Of a stretch of DNA of 64,000 nt, positions 46,663 through 55,740 are shown in pieces (positions within the stretch are counted from its first letter, which is position 1; the number at the start of each line of letters is the position of its first letter). The notes beneath the pieces were generated by a model that saw only the letters and a list, made by a program, of their open reading frames with translations, made no database searches and was not told the DNA's origin. The translations under genes were made by a program, and so were the position numbers. The stretch is from Luteimonas terricola (GTDB taxonomy: Bacteria; Pseudomonadota; Gammaproteobacteria; Xanthomonadales; Xanthomonadaceae): contig NZ_SJRX01000003.1 of assembly GCF_004352845.1 (NCBI RefSeq), positions 248,001-312,000 on the forward strand, written 5' to 3'.

Positions 46663-47757
46663 TCAGTTGTCGAAGCCGACCTTGTCGACCAGCGCGCTGG
46701 CCTCGCGGCGGTTCGCGACCACCTCGGTGAGCGGCAGCGGGTCGACGGTGAGTTCGCCGAAGCTTGCGACCACCGGATCGAGCTCGACGCCGGCCTTCAC
46801 CGGGTACTCGTAGTTGGCGCGCGCATACAGGCTTTGCGCCTCGTCTGAGACCAGGTATTCCATCAGCGCCACCGCGTTGTCGCGGTTGGGCGCGTGGCGG
46901 GCCAGGGCAGCGCCGCTGATGTTGACGTGGGTGCCACCGCCCTCGACGTCGAAGGTCGGGCGGATCACCTTGATCGCCTCACCCCACTGGTGCTGCTCGG
47001 AGCCGGGCTCGGCGTTCTTCATGCGGCCGACGTAGTAGGCGTTGGCGATGCCGATGTCGCAGATGCCGGCAAGGATGTCGCGGGCGACATCGCGGTCACC
47101 GCCGGCGGCCTTGCGTGCGAGGTTGGCCTTGACGCCGGTCAGCCACTGCTCGGTGGCTTCGGCGCCGTGGTGCGCGATCATCGCCGCGAACAGGCTGGTG
47201 TTGTACGGGTGCTGGCCGGAGCGGATGCAGACCTTGCCCTTCCACTGCGGATCGGCGAGGTCCTCGTAGTGGAAGGACTCCAGCTCGAGGTCCCTGTGCG
47301 CGTACAGCACGCGGTCGCGCAGCGACATCGCGAACCACTGGTCGTCAGCGCCGCGCAGGTGGGCGGGGATCGCGGACTCGAGCACCTCGGACTGCAGCGG
47401 CTGGGTGTGGCCGGCCTCGACCAGGTCGAGCATGTTGCCGGTGTCCACCACCATCAACACGTCGGCGGTCGAACGCGCGCCCTCGGCACCCAGGCGCTCG
47501 AGCAGGCCGTCCTTCAACAGCACGGTGTTGACCCTGGTGCCCGACTGCGCGGTGAACGCATCGAGCAGCGGCTGGATCAGGCCGGGCTCGCGGGTGGTGT
47601 AGAGGTTGACCTCGCCGGCGGCGGCCGGAGCGGCCTCGGCGTCGGCGCCGGCGGTGCCGGTCTCGGCGCGCTCGCCGCCGCAGGCGGCAAGCAGCAGCGC
47701 CGCACAGGCGGCGGCAAGGATGGTGCGGGGGGCGCGGAAGCGGGTGTTCACGGGCAT
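46663..47757 (-). CDS. fbpA: Iron(III) ABC transporter substrate-binding lipoprotein (FbpA/FutA type)
   Basis: About 364 residues with a lipoprotein signal (lipobox LAAC, then GGERAE). The mature part opens with GEVNLYTTREP, usual in FutA/FbpA proteins, and carries the paired tyrosines of the ferric-iron site in IANAYYVGRM. It delivers ferric iron to the permease encoded 3 bp downstream. Starts are uncertain: ATG 47757 has AGGAG directly before it with no gap; GTG 47751 has the same AGGAG at the right distance of 6 nt and may be the true start; ATG 47769 is also in frame. A candidate Fur box lies at 47794-47812. Confidence 0.9.
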   Translation of the reverse strand: MPVNTRFRAPRTILAAACAALLLAACGGERAETGTAGADAEAAPAAAGEVNLYTTREPGLIQPLLDAFTAQSGTRVNTVLLKDGLLERLGAEGARSTADVLMVVDTGNMLDLVEAGHTQPLQSEVLESAIPAHLRGADDQWFAMSLRDRVLYAHRDLELESFHYEDLADPQWKGKVCIRSGQHPYNTSLFAAMIAHHGAEATEQWLTGVKANLARKAAGGDRDVARDILAGICDIGIANAYYVGRMKNAEPGSEQHQWGEAIKVIRPTFDVEGGGTHVNISGAALARHAPNRDNAVALMEYLVSDEAQSLYARANYEYPVKAGVELDPVVASFGELTVDPLPLTEVVANRREASALVDKVGFDN

Positions 47758-47793
47758 CTCCTGGTCCATGGGGCGTCGCCGGAAGTCCCGGCG

Positions 47794-47812
47794 TAAATGA
47801 GAATGATACTCG
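47794..47812 (-). promoter_or_regulatory. Candidate Fur box upstream of the iron importer
   Basis: TAAATGAGAATGATACTCG resembles the 19-bp Fur operator built of GATAAT-type hexamers (GAGAATGATA is the best-matching core). It stands out as AT-rich in a GC-rich region and lies 37-55 bp before the binding-protein start. Iron-dependent repression of fbpABC is inferred. Confidence 0.65.
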
Positions 47813-47824
47813 ACAACGTCCGGA

Positions 47825-48856
47825 TCAGGCATTCCTGGACAGCAACATTGCGTCCCCGTAGGAGAAGAACCGGTAGCGCTCGCGCACCGCGTGCGCATAG
47901 GCCGCCAGTACCCGTTCGCGCCCTGCAAAGGCCGAGACCAGCATCAGCAGGGTCGACTCGGGCAGGTGGAAGTTGGTCAGCAGCACGTCGGCCGACGTGA
48001 TCCGGTAGCCGGGCACGATGAAGATGGAGGTCTCGCCGGAGAAAGGATGCAGCTCGCCGTCCACCGTCGCCGACTCCATCGCCCGCACCACCGTGGTGCC
48101 CACCGCCACCACCCGGCCACCGGCCGCGCGCGTGCGCCGTACCTGCGCGACCAGGGCGGCGCCGACGTTGATCCACTCGCTGTGCATGCGGTGCTCGCGG
48201 ATGTCGTCCACGCGCATCGGCTGGAAGGTTCCGGCGCCGACGTGCAGGGTGACGTGCGCGGAATCGACGCCGCGCGCACGCAGCGCATCGAGCAGCGGCT
48301 GGTCGAAGTGCAGGCCCGCGGTCGGCGCCGCCACCGCGCCCGAGGCGCGCGCGAACAGGGTCTGGTAGCGCTCGGCGTCCTCGACCCCGGGTTCGCGCTG
48401 GATATAGGGCGGCAGCGGCATGCGCCCCGCCTTCGCCAGCCAGGACTCCAGTTCGCCGTCGACGTGGAAACGCAGGCGATGGAAGCTTTCATCGCGCGAG
48501 ATCACCTCGGCCACCCCGCCTGCGTCGAGTTCGATCAGGTTGCCGGGCTTGGGCGTCTTGCTGGCACCGACCTGGGCCCGCGCCTCACCGCCGGGAAGCA
48601 GGCGCTCGATCAGGATCTCCACGCGCCCGCCGCTGCCCTGCTTGCGGCCGAACAGGCGCGCGGGAATCACCCGGGTGTCGTTGAACACCAGCAGGTCGCC
48701 TGCACGCAGGAAGCCCGGCAGCTCATGCACGCGATGATCCTGGAAGCCGCCGTCGCCCGGCGGCACCACCAGCATGCGGCTGGCCGAGCGCTCGGCCAGC
48801 GGCGCCTGCGCGATCAGTTCCTGCGGCAGGTCGAAGCGGAAATCGGACTTCTTCAA
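47825..48856 (-). CDS. queA: S-adenosylmethionine:tRNA ribosyltransferase-isomerase QueA
   Basis: The 343-residue enzyme starts with KKSDFRFDLPQELIAQAPL and has the family blocks LVFNDTRVIPARLFGRK, SGAVAAPTAGLHF, VTLHVGAGTFQPMR and NFHLPESTLLMLVSAFAGRE. It forms epoxyqueuosine in tRNA from the preQ1 that Tgt inserts. In most relatives queA lies directly before tgt. Here the order is interrupted by the iron importer. The upstream Lrp-type regulator gene ends 9 bp before the queA start, so the two may share a transcript. Confidence 0.96.
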   Translation of the reverse strand: MKKSDFRFDLPQELIAQAPLAERSASRMLVVPPGDGGFQDHRVHELPGFLRAGDLLVFNDTRVIPARLFGRKQGSGGRVEILIERLLPGGEARAQVGASKTPKPGNLIELDAGGVAEVISRDESFHRLRFHVDGELESWLAKAGRMPLPPYIQREPGVEDAERYQTLFARASGAVAAPTAGLHFDQPLLDALRARGVDSAHVTLHVGAGTFQPMRVDDIREHRMHSEWINVGAALVAQVRRTRAAGGRVVAVGTTVVRAMESATVDGELHPFSGETSIFIVPGYRITSADVLLTNFHLPESTLLMLVSAFAGRERVLAAYAHAVRERYRFFSYGDAMLLSRNA

Positions 48857-48865
48857 GCGGGGGCC

Positions 48866-49297
48866 TCAGCGTTGGAACTTGGTCGACAGCAGCAGGGTCG
48901 ACGTGGTGCGTTCGACGCCGTCCAGGGCGCCGATGCGGTCGGTGAGCTCGTCCATGTCGCCGATGGTCTGCACCACCACCATCGCCACCAGGTCCCAGGC
49001 GCCGTTGACCGAATGCAGGCTGCGCACGCCCGGCATCTGCCGCAAGGCCTCGACCACCGACGGCGCCTGTTTCGGGAACACCGTGATCATGATCAGCGCG
49101 CGCACGCGCTCGCGCTCGTGGTCGTCGCTGACGCGCACCGTGTAACCGGAAATCACGCCCATCCGCTCCAGGCGTTCGATCCGGCTTTGCACCGTCGTGC
49201 GCGACAGCTGCAGGCGGCGCGCGATGGCGGCGGTCGGCGCGCGCGCGTCCTCGCGCAGCAGCGACAGCAGGGCTTCGTCGGCAGGGCTCAGCTTCAT
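48866..49297 (-). CDS. Lrp/AsnC family transcriptional regulator
   Basis: The 143-residue protein has an N-terminal helix-turn-helix (about 5-50; LREDARAPTAAIARRLQLSRTTVQSRIERLE) and a C-terminal RAM ligand domain (VRSLHSVNGAWDLVAMVVV). Lrp/AsnC proteins sense amino acids and often control a neighbouring catabolic gene. It diverges from a class III aminotransferase, with 110 bp between starts, so that gene is the likely target. The effector amino acid is not known. The 3' end lies 9 bp before queA. Confidence 0.92.
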   Translation of the reverse strand: MKLSPADEALLSLLREDARAPTAAIARRLQLSRTTVQSRIERLERMGVISGYTVRVSDDHERERVRALIMITVFPKQAPSVVEALRQMPGVRSLHSVNGAWDLVAMVVVQTIGDMDELTDRIGALDGVERTTSTLLLSTKFQR

Positions 49298-49407
49298 TGG
49301 TGAATTCTATCGTCGATCCGCCGAAAACTGCAGCATTTCAGCGCAAATCGCACCTACCAAGCGACGAACGCATGCCGATAATAGGGTATCGCACCCGGAG
49401 AACCGCC

Positions 49408-50901
49408 ATGACCACCACCGTGACCGCACGCCTCGCCCCGCTCCGCGCCCGCAAGGGACAGCGCCGCAGCCCCGGCCTCGACGACGCCACGATCGCGCGC
49501 TTCGCCGCCAGCCATCCGGAGCTGGTCGACGCCATCGACGCCGCCGCGAACGAGTTCGCGAGCATCGAAGCCGAAGCCGCCGACCTGCTCGACCTCGACG
49601 AAGATGCCCAGGTCCAGGCCGTGCAGGCCGGCTACGTCAACTTCTATCCCCAGGACGGCGTGAACCCCTATGTCGCCCTCGCCGCCCGCGGCCCGTGGAT
49701 CGTCACCCTCAAGGGCGCCGTGCTGTACGACACCGGCGGCTACGGCATGCTCGGCTTCGGCCACGCCCCGGCGAAGGTCATCGAAGCGATGGCCAGGCCG
49801 CAGGCGATGGCCAACATCATGACCCCGAGCCTGTCGCAGCTGCGCCTCGATCGCGCCCTGCGCGCCGAGATCGGCCAGGGCCGCGACTGCCCGTTCGCCG
49901 CCTTCATGTGCCTCAACTCCGGCTCCGAGTCGGTGTCGCTGGCCGCACGCATCGCCGACACCAATGCCAAGACCATGACCGACGCCGGCGGCCGCCACGC
50001 CGGCCGCACCGTCAAGCGCCTGGTGGTCAAGGGCGCCTTCCACGGCCGCACCGAGGCGCCTGCGCTGTACTCCAACTCCACCCGCAAGGCCTACGAGAAC
50101 GCACTGGCCAGCTACCGCCACGAAGACAGCGTGCTGGTGGTGGCCCCGTACGACATCGACGCGCTGCAGCAGGTCTTCGCCGACGCCGATGCCAAGGGCT
50201 GGTTCATCGAAGCGATGTTCCTCGAGCCGGTGATGGGCGAAGGCGACCCGGGCCGCAGCGTGCCGGTGGACTACTATGCCGCCGCCCGCGAACTGACGAA
50301 GGCGCACGGATCGCTGCTGCTGGTCGACTCGATCCAGGCCGGCCTGCGCGCCACCGGCACCCTGTCGGTGGTCGACTACCCCGGCTTCGAAGGCCAGGAA
50401 GCGCCCGACATGGAGACCTATTCCAAGGCGCTCAACGCCGGCCAGTACCCGCTCTCGGTGCTGGCGATGAACGCGCGCGCCGCCGGCATCTACAAGCGCG
50501 GTACCTACGGCAACACCATGACCGCCAACCCGCGCGCGGCCGACGTCGGCGTGGCGGTGCTGGGCATGGTCACGCCGGAGGTGCGCGCCAATATCCGCAC
50601 CCGCGGCGAGCAGGCCATCGAAAAGCTCGAGGCGCTGAAGGCCGAGCTGGGCGGGTTGATCACCAAGGTCCAGGGCACCGGCCTGCTGTTCTCCTGCGAA
50701 CTCGCCCCGGGCTTCAAGGGCTACGGCGCCGGCTCCACCGAAGAGTGGCTGCGCGAACAGGGCCTGGGCGTGATCCACGGCGGCGAGAACTCGCTGCGCT
50801 TCACCCCGCGCTTCGAGATGGAGGAAGACGAGCTCGACCTGGTGGTTTCCATGGTCAAGCGCGCGCTGCTCGAGGGGCCGCGGGTGCAGGCGGCGGCCTG
50901 A
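49408..50901 (+). CDS. Class III PLP-dependent aminotransferase
   Basis: The 497-residue protein has the class III aminotransferase fold: LYDTGGYGMLGFGHAP at the substrate entry, NSGSESVSLAARIAD for PLP phosphate binding, LLLVDSIQAGLRATG for the ring Asp and a Schiff-base lysine in SKALNAGQYPLSVL. GGAG lies 7 nt before the ATG at 49408; an in-frame ATG at 49297 overlaps the divergent regulator start and is unlikely. Substrate could be an omega-amino acid such as lysine, ornithine or GABA, but the active-site motif differs from the best-known members. The divergent Lrp gene suggests amino-acid control. Repeat copy B follows. Confidence 0.85.
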   Translation: MTTTVTARLAPLRARKGQRRSPGLDDATIARFAASHPELVDAIDAAANEFASIEAEAADLLDLDEDAQVQAVQAGYVNFYPQDGVNPYVALAARGPWIVTLKGAVLYDTGGYGMLGFGHAPAKVIEAMARPQAMANIMTPSLSQLRLDRALRAEIGQGRDCPFAAFMCLNSGSESVSLAARIADTNAKTMTDAGGRHAGRTVKRLVVKGAFHGRTEAPALYSNSTRKAYENALASYRHEDSVLVVAPYDIDALQQVFADADAKGWFIEAMFLEPVMGEGDPGRSVPVDYYAAARELTKAHGSLLLVDSIQAGLRATGTLSVVDYPGFEGQEAPDMETYSKALNAGQYPLSVLAMNARAAGIYKRGTYGNTMTANPRAADVGVAVLGMVTPEVRANIRTRGEQAIEKLEALKAELGGLITKVQGTGLLFSCELAPGFKGYGAGSTEEWLREQGLGVIHGGENSLRFTPRFEMEEDELDLVVSMVKRALLEGPRVQAAA

Positions 50902-50950
50902 AGCTCAGGTCTATCGTGCGCGGCAGCAGTCCGCTGCGGCGCCGATATGC

Positions 50951-51157
50951 CGTGACCTGAAGGGCCCCGTCGCGGCCGGGAGGCCTTCGCGGCTCATGTC
51001 CCCCGGCATCCGCCTGGCGGCGGATGCCTCCTCCTTGACTTCCCCGCGAAGGCCTCCCGGCCACGACGGGGCTCGGCGTTGCCCGCAGGTACCCAAACCA
51101 TGCGCGAAATCCGGGGAGTGCTCACGGGCCACCGCGCACTGCTGCGCACCCCGCGCC
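50951..51157. repeat. Structured intergenic repeat, copy B
   Basis: This copy lies in the 256-bp gap between the convergent aminotransferase and phosphatase genes and ends exactly at the phosphatase stop. It is inverted relative to copies A and C. Arms at 50964-50992 and 51044-51072 pair over 29 bp with one mismatch; inside are the core GCTCATGTCCCCCGGC (50992-51007), a perfect 10-bp inner stem with loop TGGC, and GCCTCCTCCTTGACTTC (51026-51042). The core is nearly identical to hairpin A2 of copy A. Beyond 51072, ...GCGCAGCAGTGCGCGGTGG-type sequence on the minus strand matches the flank of copies A and C. No gene was found here. Confidence 0.85.
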
Positions 51158-52621
51158 CTACTCCCAACAGCGGTCCGTACGCCCCTTGAGGGTCGCCGAG
51201 CGGCCACAGTCACGCTGCTCGATGCGGCCATCGGTGTGCTCGATGATCCTGCGCCCCACGTCGCGATCGCCAACCAGCGAGAACGCGTCATACAGCCGGC
51301 CGGTCACGGTGCGCGCCTCGTAGCGCAGCGTGTCGCCATCGATGCGCACCACCTGGAACAGCTGCGTGTCCTCGGCCACCGGCGCCATGGTGTCGCGAGC
51401 CTCCTCTGACAGCAGGTACTGCTTCGCGCCGGCCACCGATACGACGTACTGGGGCGTGGCCGCACCATTCTCGCCCGCGCGTCGGCCGTAGGTGTGGTCG
51501 TGCCCCTGCAGCACCAGGTCCACGGAATGGCGCGCCAGCACCGGCATCAGGTGCTCGCGCAGCAGGAGGTTGTCACGGCCCTCGCGCGGCGAGTACATCG
51601 GCTGGTGGATGGCGACGATCGACCAGTCGCGCGGGCTGTCGCGCAGCACGCCGTCCAGCCATTCCGCCTGCGCGGCGGCCGTGCCGAGATCCAGCGCCGA
51701 GGTGCCGTCGAGCACCACGAAGCGTGCGTCGTGCATGTCGAACCAGTAGGTGGTGGCCTCCGCGCCCGGCGCGCCGTTGCCCGGCAGTGCGAACATGTGA
51801 GGCCAGTGCGGGCCGAGCACGCGGCGCTCCTGCGGCGTGTCCTCGAACTCCTCGAAGTACTCGTGGTTGCCGGTCAGCGGTGCGACCAGCATGGTCGCGG
51901 CCACCGGCGCGGCGATGTCGGACCACTCGCCCCATTCGTTGTCGTCCTCGCCGTCGCCGCCGCTGACCAGGTCGCCGGCGAACAGCGCCAGGCGCGCGTC
52001 CGGCGCGTGGCGCAGGGCCTCGAGCAGCACGCGGCTGCCGTGGCTGGCGTTCTTGTTCTGGGTGTCGCCGAAATACAGGAACTCCAGCGCAGTGCCCTGC
52101 GCAGCCGCGGTGCGCAGCTGCCGCCACGGGCTCCACCAGCCCTTGCCGCCTTGCACGCGGAAAGCGTAGAGCGTGTCGGCTTCCAGTCCGTCGACCGCGA
52201 CCTGGTGCTGGCTGCCCGCGCCATTCTCGGTGGCGAAGGCGGTGCTGCGCGCCGCCACGCGGCGCGGTTCGCCGACGGCGGGCGAATCGCCGGCGACCAC
52301 CAGTTCCAGCATCGGCGCTTCGACGCCCGCGGCAGTGCGCCAGGAGACCTGGAAACCGCGCGCCGGATCCGCCGCCGGCGAGGCGACGATGCGGTCGGGA
52401 TACGCGGCCGGCGCGTAGCGCGGGTCGCCCGCGGGCACCAGGGTATTGGGTTCGAGTTCGTGGATGCCGGGACCAAAGGCGTCGCGTGCACCAGCGGGGC
52501 CCGTCAGCAGCAGGGCGAGCACCGCAGCCAGCAGCAGGCTGCCGCCGGCACCGGCGGGCATGCGGACAGCGGCGCGGCGCGGCGTCGCTGAAGCAGATCG
52601 GATGGAATCGCGAACAAGCAT
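51158..52621 (-). CDS. Secreted purple-acid-phosphatase-like metallophosphoesterase
   Basis: The 487-residue protein has a signal peptide with a long n-region (hydrophobic stretch about 27-40), a fibronectin-like N-terminal domain (about 70-165) and a calcineurin-type phosphoesterase domain with the metal motifs GDTQ, AGDLV, GNHEY and GHDHTY. The layout is that of purple acid phosphatases and suggests phosphate release from organic esters outside the cytoplasm. An ATG at 52561 would give a cleaner signal peptide than the ATG at 52621. It diverges from a TonB-dependent receptor, and a Pho-box-like array lies in the gap between them. Confidence 0.9.
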   Translation of the reverse strand: MLVRDSIRSASATPRRAAVRMPAGAGGSLLLAAVLALLLTGPAGARDAFGPGIHELEPNTLVPAGDPRYAPAAYPDRIVASPAADPARGFQVSWRTAAGVEAPMLELVVAGDSPAVGEPRRVAARSTAFATENGAGSQHQVAVDGLEADTLYAFRVQGGKGWWSPWRQLRTAAAQGTALEFLYFGDTQNKNASHGSRVLLEALRHAPDARLALFAGDLVSGGDGEDDNEWGEWSDIAAPVAATMLVAPLTGNHEYFEEFEDTPQERRVLGPHWPHMFALPGNGAPGAEATTYWFDMHDARFVVLDGTSALDLGTAAAQAEWLDGVLRDSPRDWSIVAIHQPMYSPREGRDNLLLREHLMPVLARHSVDLVLQGHDHTYGRRAGENGAATPQYVVSVAGAKQYLLSEEARDTMAPVAEDTQLFQVVRIDGDTLRYEARTVTGRLYDAFSLVGDRDVGRRIIEHTDGRIEQRDCGRSATLKGRTDRCWE

Positions 52622-52741
52622 GGCGGACCGGCATGGATAGGGAATGGACCGGCGATTGTCGCGGCCCTATGTGTCCGCCGAGTTACAGCGGCACCGGCGC
52701 CAGCCCCGCCATTACCGCGCTGAAAGCCAAATGCAGCTTTT

Positions 52742-52770
52742 CCGTCATGTCGCTGCAACTCACCGGCATA
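52742..52770 (+). promoter_or_regulatory. Candidate Pho box between phosphatase and TonB receptor
   Basis: CCGTCAT-GTCG-CTGCAAC-TCAC-CGGCATA gives three 7-bp units with exact 11-bp periodicity, each related to the PhoB repeat CTGTCAT; the first is the best match. It lies in the 209-bp gap between the divergent phosphatase and receptor genes. PhoB control of one or both is inferred. Confidence 0.5.
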
Positions 52771-52830
52771 AAGCTTGTGCCCGTTGTGCGGCCGCAGACG
52801 GCCGCCATTTTTTTATCCCAGGGCCATCCC

Positions 52831-55689
52831 ATGACCATCCAACGTTCGCTGATCGCCGCCGCCATCGCCACCGCACTCACCTTGACTGCCACTCCAAACG
52901 CCCGTGCCGAACCGCAGGCGGGGGCCATTGCCGGAGAGGCCCTGTCCGTCGGCACCGTCGTCGGCCGGGTGAAGGAGTCCTCGGTCGGTGCCTCGCTCGA
53001 CGGCGCCATCATCTCGATCGACGGCCGTCAGCTTGCCACCGCCCGGCGCAACGGCGAATTCCGCATCACAGGCCTTGCGCCGGGTCGCTACCAGATGACC
53101 GTGGACTACCTGGGCTACCACAGCGTGGACACCGAGGTCGTGGTGCCGGCCGATTCCGGCGTGCAGGTGGAAGTGAGCCTGCACAGCACGGTCGGCCCCG
53201 CCGACGCCACCACCCTGGACTCGGTCGAAGTGCGCGCCACGCGCGACGCGCAGGCGCTCGCCCTCAACCAGCAGCGCAGCTCGACCAACTACGTCAACGT
53301 GGTCTCGGCCGACCTGCTCGGCCAGTTTCCGGACAACAACATCGCCGAGTCCACGCAGCGCATCCCCGGCGTGTCGATCGAGCGCGACCAGGGCGAAGGT
53401 CGCTACGTAACCGTGCGCGGAGCCCCCAAGGAATTCACCACCGTCACCATCGACGGCGTGCAGCTCGCCAACCCAGACAACCTCAGCCGCGGCGTCGAGC
53501 TGGACACCATCCCGGCGGACGTGATCGCCGCGCTTGAAGTGACCAAGGCGCTGACGCCCGACATGGACGGCGACGCCATCGCCGGCAACATCAACATCCG
53601 CACCCAGAGCGCGCTCGACCGCGATGGCCTGACCCTGCGCGCTTCGGCGGCCCAGGGCGCCTTCGAGCTCGGCGACGGCGACAACGAGCGCTACAACGCA
53701 ACCATCGGCAACCGCTTCGGTGCCGACGAGAACATCGGCGTGATCATCTCCGCGTCGCGCAGCAAGCAGGAACGCTATACCGACAACGTCGAGGCGACAT
53801 TCGCCGACTTCGACGGCGTGATCATGCCTGAAGTGGTCGAGATCAAGGATTACGAGGGCACCCGTACCCGCACCGGCCTGACCGGACGCTTCGATTTCCG
53901 CATCGATCCGGACAACCTCGTCTACTTCATCGCTTCGGATTCGAACTTCGAGGACCGCGAGTTCCGCGACACCCTGGCCATCGAGCTGGAGCGCCACGAA
54001 GCCGGCTCGAACGACGTCACCGGCGTCGCCGGCCGTGCCACCTTCGACAAGGAACTGCGCGAGCGTACCTACGACAAGTCGATCCGCACCTACAACCTCG
54101 GCGGCGAGCATTGGCTCGGCGACGCCTGGAAGCTCGACTGGCAAGTTGCGCAAAGCAAGGCAGACAAGACCACCAGCCCGCGCATGCAGTACGTCTTCCG
54201 CTCGCAGGAGCGTCCGCGGATGGCCTACGACTACAGCAACCCGGACTTCCCGGTCTGGACGATCCTGGGCGTGGACGACGCTCCGGCCACCGGCGTCAAC
54301 CTGCCCGAGGACTGGTACGAATTCCGTCGTCTCAACGATCGCTACGAGTACAGCGAGGAGAAGGAAAACAGCTTCCGGGTCGACCTGACCCACGCGCAGG
54401 ACTTCCTCGGCAAAAGCGGCGACATCAAATTCGGCGTGCGCTCGCGCCAGCGCGACAAGCTGTTCAACGAGGAGCGCCATCGCAACGGCGAGTCCGACGA
54501 CTTCGACGCGCTGGGCATCAGCTACTCGGACATGCTGCTGCCTGACAGCTGGTCGAACAACTTCGGCCACTTCCTGACCGGTCGTCGTTTCGCCCGCGAC
54601 ATCTTCGGCAACTACGCCGGCCAGCTGACCGGAAGCAGCAACCACAACCGGCTGGTGGCCGACTCCATCACCGCCGACTACACCGCCTCCGAGGATGTGC
54701 ATTCCGCCTATTTCCGCATTGACGCGACCTGGGACAAGCTGACCCTGGTCGCCGGCGCCCGCTACGAGCGCACCAGGCTGGAAGGCAGCGCCGCCGAGTT
54801 CAACGAAGAAACCGAAGAGGCCATCCCCCAGCACGCCAGCCGTAGCTACGGCGACTTCCTGCCGGGCCTGCACCTGCGCTACGAGATCGACCAGGACACG
54901 ATCCTGCGCACCTCGTACTCGACCGGCCTCAACCGCCCCGACTTCATGCATACCGCGCCCTATCGGATCCGCGGCGAGAACGCATGGGACAACGTCTCGG
55001 TCGGCAACCCCGAGGTCGAGGCCGCCTACGCACACAACTTCGACGTGTCGTACGAACGCTACCTGCGCCCGCTGGGCCTGCTTTCGGCGGCGGCCTTCTA
55101 CAAGCGCATCGACGATCCGCTGTTCATCGCCAACAGCTTCGAGACCTGGGAGGTCGTCAATCCCGACGACGGCTCGATCGACATCGTCAACCAGCGGATC
55201 ACCCGCCCGGAGAACGGCGACAAGGGCAGCATCTACGGCCTCGAGCTGGCCTGGCAGCAGACCTTCGACATGCTGCCCGGCGCACTCAGCGGCCTGGGCG
55301 TCTACGCGAACTACACCTGGGCCAAGTCCAATGCGGAGCTGCCGTTCGGCCTGGGCGAAACCGAGCTGCCCGGCACCTCGCGCCACAACTACAACCTGGC
55401 GCTGACCTACGAAAAGTCGGGCTTCAACGCACGCCTGGCCTACAACCACCGCTCCGAGTTCATCCAGGAGTTCAACATCACCAATCCGGAACTCAACGTC
55501 TTCTGGGACGGCCGTTCGAGCCTGGACTTCACCACCAGCTACCGCTTCAACACCGGCGTAAGCATCTTCGGCGAGGTCAACAACATCAGCGACACCCGCC
55601 AGGTCCGTTACCAGGGCCAGCGCAACCGCGTGCTCGAGATGGAAGGCTTCGGCCGCTCCTGGCTGGTCGGCGTGCGCTACGACTACTGA
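52831..55689 (+). CDS. TonB-dependent outer-membrane receptor
   Basis: The 952-residue protein has a signal peptide (about 1-27, ending ARA), a carboxypeptidase-like regulatory domain (about 45-120; SVGASLDGAIISIDGRQLATARRNGEFRITGLAPG), a plug domain (about 145-270; QFPDNNIAESTQRIPGVSIER, VTVRGAPKEFTTVTIDGVQLA) and a 22-strand barrel ending in aromatic residues (VRYDY). It belongs to the large TonB receptor group of Xanthomonadaceae with TIGR01782-like blocks. The start at 52831 follows the hydrophobic signal pattern; the longer upstream frame is not coding. The substrate is unknown; the divergent phosphatase and the Pho-box-like array suggest a phosphate-containing compound. A terminator follows. 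Confidence 0.92.
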   Translation: MTIQRSLIAAAIATALTLTATPNARAEPQAGAIAGEALSVGTVVGRVKESSVGASLDGAIISIDGRQLATARRNGEFRITGLAPGRYQMTVDYLGYHSVDTEVVVPADSGVQVEVSLHSTVGPADATTLDSVEVRATRDAQALALNQQRSSTNYVNVVSADLLGQFPDNNIAESTQRIPGVSIERDQGEGRYVTVRGAPKEFTTVTIDGVQLANPDNLSRGVELDTIPADVIAALEVTKALTPDMDGDAIAGNINIRTQSALDRDGLTLRASAAQGAFELGDGDNERYNATIGNRFGADENIGVIISASRSKQERYTDNVEATFADFDGVIMPEVVEIKDYEGTRTRTGLTGRFDFRIDPDNLVYFIASDSNFEDREFRDTLAIELERHEAGSNDVTGVAGRATFDKELRERTYDKSIRTYNLGGEHWLGDAWKLDWQVAQSKADKTTSPRMQYVFRSQERPRMAYDYSNPDFPVWTILGVDDAPATGVNLPEDWYEFRRLNDRYEYSEEKENSFRVDLTHAQDFLGKSGDIKFGVRSRQRDKLFNEERHRNGESDDFDALGISYSDMLLPDSWSNNFGHFLTGRRFARDIFGNYAGQLTGSSNHNRLVADSITADYTASEDVHSAYFRIDATWDKLTLVAGARYERTRLEGSAAEFNEETEEAIPQHASRSYGDFLPGLHLRYEIDQDTILRTSYSTGLNRPDFMHTAPYRIRGENAWDNVSVGNPEVEAAYAHNFDVSYERYLRPLGLLSAAAFYKRIDDPLFIANSFETWEVVNPDDGSIDIVNQRITRPENGDKGSIYGLELAWQQTFDMLPGALSGLGVYANYTWAKSNAELPFGLGETELPGTSRHNYNLALTYEKSGFNARLAYNHRSEFIQEFNITNPELNVFWDGRSSLDFTTSYRFNTGVSIFGEVNNISDTRQVRYQGQRNRVLEMEGFGRSWLVGVRYDY

Positions 55690-55711
55690 CCGCAGCAGGC
55701 TGCACGACGGG

Positions 55712-55739
55712 AAGGGCCGGGTGAATCCGGCCCTTTTTT
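55712..55739 (+). terminator. Intrinsic terminator after the TonB receptor
   Basis: AAGGGCCGG pairs with CCGGCCCTT around a GTGAAT loop and runs into six T residues. It lies 22 bp after the stop. Repeat copy C starts directly after it, as copy A does at the terminator near 26160. Confidence 0.9.
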
Positions 55740-55740
55740 G

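Noticed and set aside
50855..51064. Small ORFs with RRQADAGGHEPRR-like peptides found in both repeat copies A and B
   Set aside because: The shared peptide comes from the shared repeat DNA; there is no consistent start, and arm changes follow base pairing and not codon conservation.
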